Positions 51,122 through 61,572 of a stretch of DNA of 64,000 nucleotides are shown in pieces. Source of the DNA: Taenia hydatigena (Eukaryota > Platyhelminthes > Cestoda > Cyclophyllidea > Taeniidae); the NCBI GenBank assembly GCA_036345935.2, contig JADWOT020000006.1, positions 3,847,543 through 3,911,542 of the forward strand. Reading direction: 5' to 3'. Under the pieces are notes generated by a model. That model made no database searches. It saw only the letters and a list, made by a program, of their open reading frames with translations, and was not told where the DNA came from. Both the position numbers and the translations under genes were made by a program. Numbering within the stretch: position 1 is the first letter of the stretch; the number at the start of each line of letters is the position of its first letter.

Positions 51122-54100
51122 CTGATGTCCATCCAGTCTCTTGATCCATCCGAAACAGCGTGATGAAGTCTGCAAGTACATCATTCCTCCAATGGATCAA
51201 CATTTGAGTGGTCAGTTTTGGACTCAGGAGGTGGTTGGCCAAGTGAGTGTCACCCTCTGACTTGACAGACCCCTTCAGTCCGAGTCCACAGGAGTGATAC
51301 CAGTCTCCTTCAAATTCAATTGGGTCTCAAAACCCAAAGAAGTGATTGGAGGACAGAAGTAGTTACTTTGCTTACTCTCAAATTAGATCCTGTGATTTGG
51401 TGTCATTGTGTCTGTTTACTTAACTGATGGCGACCCACCACAGTTCACCTCCTTTAACGCACTTGCAGATGCAGTTCCCACTAAGAACCTGACACGACTA
51501 ATGCATGTAGCAACAGCACTCTGCCTCAGACTTTGGATGCGCAAACGTTAGAGCCATATTGTGGAGGAGTGAATGAGGGAGTCAGCTAAGAGTTTGGTGA
51601 AATGAACGAGTAGGTGATGCAATCAGAGTTGTGATGGCAATGCTCACTGTCATGCGACTTGAATTGTGACGGGTTGAGGAGATCTGCTTCCTAAAGTCCA
51701 CAATTATAGTAACGGTTCGTCGACCTACGCAAAGGCTAAGGTTTGCTCAGCGTTTATTGAGATTAGACCAATCACCATTGTACGCACTCCTGCCAAAGTA
51801 AATGGGAAGATATATCACTTCGCTGTCAGAAAGTAGAAGGTGGGAGAGGGTGGACACACAATGAGATGTCCACAGAATGCCTCAGAGCTACACTAGCTTC
51901 CCTGAATCCCATAAACAACATTGCCCTCTCCTCAAACGTTTGCATATTTTTTGTGTTCTTCATTCAGTTGTGTATCAGCTGTTTGAAAATAACATTTCGG
52001 ACATTTCCATTCCCTCGTAATAAACTGCCATATGTTTCCCTTGAGCTAAAAAGCTTTACTTGCAATCGCCTGATAGTTTAGTCGTGGAGGCGAAGCATCC
52101 ACGTGCATCCATAAGCGAACGCCAGATTTTGTGTGGACTCATGCCTGTCTTTAACATCTGGCGAATAAGAAACATTGGCTCATCACTAGGCCGGGATCAC
52201 GTGGACACTTTGTGAATGTGTCATATAGATTGCATTCAATATGAGTAGGTGTCGGGGGTGTCGTCAAAAGGTTTCGAAATCAAATGGCTTCGCTATGTCA
52301 CCCCTGTCCTGTCGATTATTTCATTTTACACTAAAGACGTCACTTGTGGTCATCAAAGACGACACAAATTTAAGACTGGAAATCGTACTATAGTCAATTG
52401 CAACACCGAGCTCCACATCTTTCTCTCGGCACTAGAGATCCTTCAAAGTGGTAAGTGAGAGGTCATTTCCAACAAGGAATAATAATACGCGCAACTGAAT
52501 ATTTCGTCTTGGCTCCAGTCAAAATAATGCTACGTTTAGAGTCGACTGCAGATCGAGTTGAAAGGCAGGCAGACCAAAGAATTGCAATGTATAATGGTGG
52601 TGCAGAAGGTGCATTTGATTGCGACACACCCAGACAAATATGCTTGCAGAAGTGGAGAATGGGCAGTGCTTCTAGAGGTGCGGCAAACATCCTTTCCGAC
52701 AGTGCACCGGTGGTATTAATTACTGTCACTACAATGTAAACAAGAGGTGGGGAATTTTAGCAAACCTCTTGCCAACAGAAAGTGCTTTGACCAACGCAAT
52801 TTGTTTAAAAAAGTCTAGCAAAACTACCACTAAAAGGTTTTGCGCTCATGACTAATGCTGAGCACTCAAACACGAACCAGGCTACAGTTGTTACAGCAGC
52901 CTCTGTTTGTTACACAAGACTTTCTGTGTGTAGTGACCATTTATGTATTTCGTTCTAGCCCTTCTTCGTAGTTGTCGTCATTTTTGCACATCTAGTACAG
53001 GGGCAATTGACTGGTCCACTGAAAAACTTCTCATCAGGATTAATTTCATAGTAGAACTAGGATCGCTGGCATTCGCGTGCTTACAGCTGCCGTCAAAAGC
53101 CATCATCTTGACACTTGTGGCATACTAATAGAGACATATATTTCACTCCTACTCAATCAAACTGTGTAAGACTTATAGAAAGACCAGGGTGGACACCGGT
53201 GCATTTGAAAACCGGCGTAATGTGTGCATGACATGGCTGTACGAGCGGAACGAGAATGAGGTCTCGGTCCATTCATTAAAGCGGGTATACGCAGTACCAA
53301 ATTTTGTGCAACACACATCGATAGACACTCCAGTTGTGATAACCCCAACGCATCACTTGGGTAAGGTGTAGTGGGTTAACTTGTGTCTTTGGCATGCGCG
53401 TAAACAATCCCGTGCCTTCAGATTTTGAAGATAAATGTGACAACTTTGCGTGACACCTATCGCAGATATTCCTGATTGTTCTCAATGCATTGTTCTTGAG
53501 ATGGCAAATCCACCCGTGGTCGACTGCCAACAATGCAGACCGTTTTGCTTACTAATCGCCTCCCTAGCCCCTGATCTCTAGACTCTAGTCTCAAGTAAGC
53601 AGATTCATGGGTGTCCTCCCTGGTGGTTGAGTGGACATCTAACAATGGTTGGAGGAGTATTCCAAGGGCGTCATCAAAGAAGGAGAGGAAGCACAATTAG
53701 GCATCCACATTGCAGTGACCACCTAGGAAGTCGTGTTTGATCAACCATGCAAAAGGTAGCCTTCTCAAATAGCATGCCCGTCTCATTTATCGCTATGCGA
53801 ATTCGCCTTTATTGTCGAGTTATTCATACAATGCCTTAGTGCAAGAACAAAGCGATAGCGACGGCATGTACATCACTAAAGTACATGCGATTAAATGGCC
53901 GCCTAACAGGGAGCATTCAAGTAATGTGGCGCAGGGGTTCAACAAGAAGGATTTGAAGCACCAGTGTTAACGCGGTCGGCGTCGTACTGTTTAATGAGAG
54001 GCGGCCACACCAGTCCGACACGTGATCAATTAAAAGGTGGACGATCGTCTCACGTGGTGGTGTTTTAGTTCCCCAAACATCCTCCCTTCAAAGCTTTTAC

Positions 54101-54840
54101 GCTACGACATCGACAGCTCACTTTGATTGTGCTCTTGTTGCACTACTGGATAAACAGTGTTGGACGCTTCCGAATGCCATCACAAATGCTGCGCGCACGG
54201 TCTAACCATTTGTGTTAATAATATTAAACGTTAAGACCATGGGGAATGATCGTAGGACTAGGTTTAGCCCGATGATCACTGCGTGTCACACCGACTCTCA
54301 CACCACCTACACTAAATTCGCATTTATGCATCCATTTAACCACCGCACTTTATGATTCTTCAAGCTCATTGCAGACTACACTGGCTACGAGGCGCATTAA
54401 AAGCTCCAACACTAGCTGAGCATCCCCCACGCCAATTTTTTTGAAGACTTCAAATGACACTAACAACTGACATTATTGACATGCGAATGCTCTTTGAACC
54501 CAACATACCCAACTTACTCAAATTTGTAGTTTTGTGTCAAAGACATACAAATGAGAAAAGTGCCTCCCTTGACCTCTGAAACCCCATTTAATTGCAAGAG
54601 CCAGATGCAGTGAATGAACGACTACGACACTGTCAATATGGATATTAGAACACAGACTGCTCAACTGCACTTAAGACATGCAATCAATCACCTCAATTTG
54701 ACCTCAAGCCTTCAGCGAGCATTCCTATTTGTTTATTTTCTGCAATTTTAATTGCCCTATTCTCTTCCACGAAGGTGATATTTACAGCAGACCGTCACGC
54801 CAAAGTTTTGGCGCCAGCATTTTAAGTGAACAAACGTCGA
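51122..54840. other. No gene recognised
   Basis: 51,290-51,420 is a weak relative of 38,380-38,480. The rest shows no family resemblance. Open frames at 52,249-52,458 and 52,455-52,739 lie around a good donor (GGTAAGTGAG at 52,450), but I cannot build a gene from them. Confidence 0.5.
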
Positions 54841-54841
54841 A

Positions 54842-54945
54842 TCACGCATTCCCCTCCCTTCGCCTTCCCTCCCTCCTTCCCTCTTTCTCCCCCTCCCTCT
54901 CTCTCTCCCTCCCCCCCTCCCTCCCTCCCTCCCTCTCTCTGTACC
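54842..54945. repeat. CT-rich low-complexity tract
   Basis: Runs of CCCT, CTCC and CTCT on the plus strand. Open frames across it on both strands (S/L/P-rich and E/G/R-rich) are composition artefacts. Confidence 0.9.
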
Positions 54946-57900
54946 ATATCACCGTTTGGAAAGGAGAAGGGGAGAGGGGCATAGGCACAGACAGGCAGAA
55001 GGCGAGGTATGGGCAGTGAAGGGGCATAGCTCAGACTCAAGCTTTCTAACCCTCTGGCGAGCCTGCAATTGCATCGCGTCGCTCTCTCGTCCTCTCTACG
55101 CCAGAACGGAATGAAGTGACCGCAAGTCGTTTATGCGTGGGGCGAAAATGCGTGCGCCTACTCGCTGCATCTATACATCCCTCTCGGTGTGCACGCAACT
55201 AACTGTCTTGCATTGAAATACGGAAGGATTTTGAGCTGACCAACTGCCTCCACTCTCTCCTGTCCTCTCCTGTCCTGTCCCAAGTCACGGAACTTTGCTG
55301 CCGTCCACCTTGTTGTGGCTTCTCCCCCACTTGACAGACCCCTACGCTGATCTATTGGCAAATGCTCGAGCTTACACACTGGTTGATGGAACAACGTGTC
55401 GCCTAGATTTATTGTGTGCACTTACTTACTTACTAACCCACTACGTGATAGCTGAGCGTTCACTCCACCTTGGCTGCAAGTCCTTAAGTACCCTTAAACC
55501 TTTCGGAAGAAATTAGACACTTATCACATCTTACTACAGGATCGCAAAGCCACTGCTGTCCTGAGTTGGACATACGTTGGCTCTAGCAAAGGCGACTTAC
55601 ACTGCGATGGCTTCAAATGCACATTTACATATCGCTAATAAAGTACACAATTTACTACCATCCTTAATTGACTCACATCAGTGAGAAGGCAAGGCATTGA
55701 TGTATGTACAACAGCGGCTATTTGTCACTGATCATCACAAATGAATAAACTCGACCTTTGGAAGGACTTTTACCCTACCAAGAAGCCGCATAATACATTG
55801 TGCTTCCAAAGGACGAGGCGGTAAAGGCGGTAACTTGTGCACATCCAAGAGTTCTTCGTAGTCCTCCCAAGGAACTCTTGGAGCTCACCACACTCCACTT
55901 CAAAGCCGTCTATTTACTCTGTTCCAGTATATTTTACTGACTGAAAAATATCAATGCTGATACGAGGAGAAACGTGTTTGGGTCGTTTTTCGTTCCCCAA
56001 ATGCCATCTACAAGACTGAAATGAGGCTTTCGCTTTGTTAGCGCACAACATTACAAAGAGTAAGGAAGGGACACTCGCCCATATCACAGGCATAGTTGGG
56101 CATCTGGGGCCTAATTGCCACATTTTATAGGCATTTAGTCTTCCCGGAGCCTCTATGGTATTACGGGCAATTTAGGAAATGAGTTTTGTGAAGCAAATGA
56201 CCAATGTATCGCTTAGGACGCAGCTAATTCCCTACACTGAAAAAACGTTGTCTGATGAAATGGTAAAGTGGCACAAGGTGGGACCTGTAAAAAGGACTGC
56301 ATTGACTACACAATCAAGGGGCGACTGCATCCACATCGTTCAGGTCATGACGTTCTCATTACAAGATGCGATCAAGACCCTTGTAGTGTGGCAGTGCTTG
56401 CTTGCTTCCTTTGTTTATTCATGTTAGGTGGATAAGCGATGATAGTAAACAGTGCCGCAAACAAGCAGGTTGAGTTGAAAACCCTAAAGTGGATGTTGAC
56501 GTCGGTAATTACAACAGACAAACCACCCCTCTTGTAAACAGCGGTGGTGATAAGGCATATGTCAGACACAGTGCTCTGAGAATATTAGCGCTATGAAACT
56601 GAAGGGTCAGATGTCAACGACAGCCTGGCTGCTAAACTATTCATTCACTCACTCCTCCCATCACGGATTTAGCGAATACCTCATGATTTGCGTACGTTCT
56701 TACTCAAGTGTTAACTATTTCCTCTGTATCGATTCCAATTCAAACCGTGCCTATCAGGTGTCATGTGGCCTGTCAAGTTAGAGAGTGCACAAATTTACTT
56801 TGTCCACCATTAATGCTGCAAATGGAATGTCACAGCAGTAATGAAAGTGAGATAGGTGGACATTACATGAGAAGCACACAGATACACGACTGTAAACCCT
56901 GTCGGATGAAGTCAGCAAACAAGCCTCGGAAATTTTGGCTTTTAATCATTTTCCATGCGGCAAAGTTCCATCAACTCTATCTCCGTGGCATGCTGTCTAA
57001 ATCAAATACGTAGTGATTGCTTTTATAGTTGAGGCAGGTCATTCCGAATCCCACTAGACAACGCAAACCACTTCCATAGAACACCGACCTTGTTCTTGCG
57101 CGATGTGATGGAGGGAGAATGGTGCAGTCGAACCTCAGAAGTGCGTACACTGTAAACAACGTTTCTTCACACTTGCACAACCGGCTAAAGCAATTTAGCT
57201 TGCAAACCCTGAAAATAGGGCCACAGCGCCCCGTTGCATACTTTCTGGACATAGAGGCCCAGAAGTGTGGCAGAATGTCGGCGTCCACTCTGTGCGTAGT
57301 CACTGAGGTTTGAAGAAGATCGTCTACAATTTCTACGATTATTCATGTTTCCTACTAGAAGAGATGCACTAAAGGATGAATTATTTCATTTAAAAGTAAC
57401 AATTTACGTTTATAATGCATCGATGGCATTTCATAACGAAAGTGATACAGCTAAAATTTCCATTTAGGGTATCATGTAAAGATCATCTTGGTTTTCCAAA
57501 GAAAAGTGGCGCGCCAAGCATGAGTCCAGCAAACGAAGTTGGAAGTGGTCCTCTCCCAACAACTACTCAATCGGCAGGCTAAGCTCCAAACACCAACGGA
57601 TTGATAATCACATTACACTATGCAAATGTGATTCAAAATTCAGTGTTTTAATTTACATTTCTATCTGCAGTATCATTCAACTACGAGTAACCACGATTTG
57701 GTACATCCTCATCCTGAAACGACAGCCACATCACCACAAAGCCAAAACTCACAACTTCATTTTGGGATGAGTCGAAGTCATTCAGTCGTTTCTGTTTCCG
57801 TTTGGCTGAATCCCCCACCATTATTGGCCCGTTTGATCTATTCTCTTCTCGACCCGATGGGGATGATAAAGTTGGCCCTCTCCCTTCCTTCAATCAACTT

Positions 57901-59440
57901 CAATTAACTTCAATTCATTCGTCAAAAGAAAGGAAAAACGTGTCGATGCTTCACTTTGGCGGGGCGGAAGTGTTCGGTTTCCACAGAGGCGACAATAAAA
58001 AGGCTTTAATGAGTCTCGGTCATCTCATAATTGCAATTAATACCGAAAATTGGCTTAACCTTGTAGCCTTCCGAAAGCCCGACTAGTGTCCAAAACCAGC
58101 GAGGCAAAAATAGGCACGCCATTTTGTCCAAGTCCTCCTGACAGAGAATAGGAGGGAGAACCAAATAGTGAACACAAAAACCGTGCATTAAGGGACAAAA
58201 TTACACAAACCGAACCTATTTTATCATATCAAAGAAGATATAAACCTACACAATCTCAGATGCGTATTAAAACTCTGGTAAAAAAATACTCACTTCCAAA
58301 GAAATTATACCAAAATCTTCTGCTAAATAAACCATCAAACTTGGAGCCATAAAAATAATTGGTGAAGAAGAACCAATAATGTTGAAAAAACCTTACTAAC
58401 TACAGTTCCGCGTATTTCTGGTAATGCGGCAATGTGCAACGATGCGGATACCTTTAGTGGTATCATGGCGTCCAAATGCAACCTCGAAATGAAACGAAAA
58501 ACCGGACGAATCGGGATCAGAGATTTAGGCTTGGTAGTCGCAACTCATGAAAGGTTCTTGCTAAGTGCCCACCTTCCCAAGTCGTCCACCTTGTTCCAAA
58601 CTCTGAGCACCGTCCACACTAAAAACCATTCGCGAGTACGTGTAAATAGGAAAAGATGAACCGTTAATGGGATATCAAAGCACCAGCCATAATAACATGA
58701 AGCACCACTGTTGAAGTGGATTGACGTTGAAATTCCCCTGCACATAAGAGTGCCAGTTGCTCTCTCTGACGCATTCCAGCTCTAAACCCTGCTTGATCTC
58801 GACCTTTTATATTTGTTAAAATGATTTCAGATTCTCGCCTTCAAGCCAAAACGATCTGAAGTCCAAAACATCTCTCAAGCAGGAGTCATAGCAGCGATCC
58901 ACCGGCCGACCCACTTACCAGGAGTGTCACCAACTTTGTACACCAATGAGGCAACCCAACCGCACATTCATCACACTCTTGCAGGTGGTGGAAGTCAGAC
59001 TTCTCCTATCCCAGTGGTGGGTTAAATAACTATTTTCTCCCTACTTGGCAAGTACAAAGAGGAAGTAGTAGTTAGCGTCTACATTTTTTGTCACTATTTG
59101 AATGAGGAACATGATGACTTTACCATTTATCACTTTCTTTTATTCATTTTATCCTCTTCCCTTGTCGTTGTTGAAATCCTCTTGCATGTGACACACAGCA
59201 TTGATGTGTGTACATTAGTTGTGCTTGACGTTCATCCACTCCCCACCATCAATCTCTCACTGATTGCAATAAATTTTCAATGACAAGGCATTTAAACCTC
59301 CTTCCCTGCTTGTTTGAGTTCCGATCCCCTGTTGTGTCTATTCATCGTTGTTTGTCAATACATCGCATGGTTGGGTCTCAGTTGTGCCTTTTTGTTCAGC
59401 AAACACACTTAATCATCACACGATACCTTCCACACCAAAG
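54946..59440. other. No gene recognised
   Basis: Scanned on both strands. Overlapping open frames at 57,681-57,893 (minus) and 57,802-58,086 (plus) lack splice support or family motifs. A short CCTGT repeat lies near 55,255-55,280. Nothing else stands out. Confidence 0.45.
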
Positions 59441-60099
59441 GTGTCCAAAATTGGGTCCGGTCGAGGCCACCAGTCTGAGCCGAAGTTCTTCGCCCGACCA
59501 CGGTGTCGTCTGAGACGCAGACAGAGCTTTGGTGATGCGCTAGACAGAGGGCTAGTCGCCAATGGGAGGGTGGTGGACGATCAGGTGTGCTACCACAGGA
59601 GCACATTGGAGAGACTACCTGTGAGGAGCTACTATCCTGGACCGTCGTATAGTTTTAATCCACTTGATGACCAGCAGCGTGGAGCAGCCTCAAGCAGAAC
59701 AGGCGAACATCGTGGTAAGAAATGCTATAACAGCGCTTGGTGGTTCATCAAGTCTGAGGCGTTTTGATATGTTGCGAAGACAATTGAGAGACTCACACAT
59801 GTTTCTGTTGGATGTCTATGTGCAGTGGGTTTTAAGCGAGTCTGTAACAGTAAAATCCATCAATTGCTGTTAGAGGGGGCGTTTCAACTCTGGCCAGACT
59901 ATGTAATAATGCATTTGGGATCGCTTGCTTGGATACACTGAGAACTGTTACATCGACCAACTCGAAGCACTGCAAAAGGGAGACAGTCCAAAGAAAAAGG
60001 TGAGGCTTTTCAACGCAAGTTGATGATAATTCCAAGCTTTGATGTGAGGGATATTTTGTGTGCATTGCAGCTTCTCCTAAACGGTGGACCTACGAGTGA
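59441..60099 (+). CDS. Weak candidate two-exon coding fragment
   Basis: Exon 59441-59714 follows a CAAAG acceptor, stays open in one frame (91 codons plus one base, rich in R, S and Q, including LRRRQSFGDALDRG) and ends at a good GTAAGA donor. A second piece from 60071 follows TTTTGTGTGCATTGCAG and in the matching phase ends in TGA at 60097-60099. I recognise no domain and see no clear start. It may be the tail of a gene beginning further left, or chance. In another phase, 60071-60171 is also open to a TAG stop. Confidence 0.15.
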
Positions 60100-61023
60100 A
60101 TCAGTGACTCGGAGACCGAAGGCGACTACTTCAAACACGGAATGGTGTGGTGTCACTGATGTTGTCGTCTAGGGCAAAAAAACACCCGTAACTATACCAA
60201 CTCAACTTCATGTGTAGGCACGTAGGACCTTCGCTCCAAGTACTGTGTGTACCTAGACCTTTTATTACAGTATATTCAATGTCTCCTTTTTTGGTCAATA
60301 AATGACGAGGTTAGCCCGCGAATGCATAGTAATAGCGATGAGTGAGAATTACCGCAATTTGCTCCAATGTGGATAGCAATGATGGGATGGATAGACTTGC
60401 AAAATAAGGAAGACCAAACAGATGATGTAGGGATTACAGACAACGAAATAGGCACGACGCTATGTCAGAGGCTTCCTAACGCAAAGCAGGAACGAGGCTT
60501 GAAAGTTTATCCGACGTCTGGGAAAGCAAGTACAAGAGTGGATAAACGGAGTCAAATCTGTGCTCCAGTTGATTTAGACAGCATAAATTAAATCCCTCAT
60601 GCGAAGATAGTCCATGTCATCCTGGCACACCAATAAGGAGATTAATCTATCCTAACTTTACTACTACTAAACAAAATACTCATTTTCGACGAAGTCCTAC
60701 CAAAAACTGAAACTAAATAAGCATTTTATTTTAGCGCTACCAAAATGATAAGTACAAGTGAGCGAATAGTCTGTGACCCTTCGCAAAGTACATTTAAATT
60801 TATTTCCCCAACCTTTTGCTGTGCATTTGTGTCCGGATATATCTTCGAAATAACGGAAGCATCTTCAAACAGAATCAGTGATTCGGGCTCAGTAGCGAAT
60901 CCCTTCAAACACTCACTTGTTTTACCATATGGCCAAAGAAGTGGACCAAGTGCTGGTCAATCAAGTCTTCCACTATGGCCCAATCCAAAGACAAAAAAAT
61001 TCAATCAATTTTGTAGCTAACAC
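60100..61023. other. No gene recognised
   Basis: Short open frames only, without motifs or consistent splice sites. The right edge abuts the LTR-like element. Confidence 0.5.
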
Positions 61024-61206
61024 TGTAGCGTCCCGAGGCTCCCTTGAAGGCAACAGAAGGCGGAATGCTGGGGTAGTATATATATTCACCGGACAGAAAG
61101 AAAAAGGCTGCTGGCATGGCTTGGAGGTCAGCCCACGCAGCTAGGGCGATACGGCCACCTCTGTGACCTTGACCGAGCCGGTACTTCCAACAAACAAAGT
61201 ACTACA
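61024..61206 (+). mobile_element. LTR-like element copy (TRIM-like)
   Basis: 183 bp with TGTAG...CTACA ends, a TATA-like GTAGTATATATATT about 50 bp in, and CAAACAAAGTACTACA at the 3' end. Very similar to 61387-61572. The flanking five bases (AACAC and GTACT) do not match, so it is not a simple solo insertion. An inverted piece of the same element follows it directly. Confidence 0.75.
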
Positions 61207-61208
61207 GT

Positions 61209-61263
61209 ACTACTACCCTAGCATTCTGTCTTCTTTTGCTTTAGAGGGAGCCTCGGGACGCTG
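61209..61263 (-). mobile_element. Inverted 5' fragment of the LTR-like element
   Basis: The reverse complement reads TGCAGCGTCCCGAGGCTCCC and continues to GAATGCTAGGGTAGTA, matching the first 55 bp of the neighbours. Together with 61024-61206 it gives a roughly 240-bp unit with inverted ends. Confidence 0.75.
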
Positions 61264-61386
61264 CATACACACTAAGTCAATGGTAAAATATAACGCAGAG
61301 TGTAATATAAACATATTCCATGCCATTTAAAAACACGTTGTGCCCTGATAATAATGCAATCTCCGGAAGAATAAGAGTAGTATGAC

Positions 61387-61572
61387 TGTAGCGTCCCGAG
61401 GCTTCCTCGAAGGCAAAAGAAGGCAGAATGCTAGGGTAGAATACATGTATTCAACGGACAGAGGGAAATAGGCTGCTGGCATGGCCCGGAGGCCAGCCCA
61501 CGCAGCTCGGGCAGTACGGCCACCTCTGTCACCTTGACCAAAACCGGTACTTCCAACAAATAAAGTACTACA
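61387..61572 (+). mobile_element. Solo LTR-like element with target duplication
   Basis: 186 bp starting TGTAGCGTCCCGAGG and ending AGTACTACA, with AATAAA at 61559-61564, eight bases before the end. It is flanked by exact ATGAC direct repeats at 61382-61386 and 61573-61577. TG...CA ends, 5-bp target duplication and a poly(A) signal are marks of an LTR. There is no coding capacity, so it is either a solo LTR or part of a non-coding TRIM family like those described in taeniid tapeworms. Confidence 0.85.

Noticed and set aside
54822..55040. E/G/R-rich and S/L/P-rich open frames
   Set aside because: Composition artefact of the CT-rich tract.
57681..58086. Opposed overlapping open frames of 70 and 94 codons
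   Set aside because: No acceptor or donor context, no motif, and both strands open at once, typical of chance.
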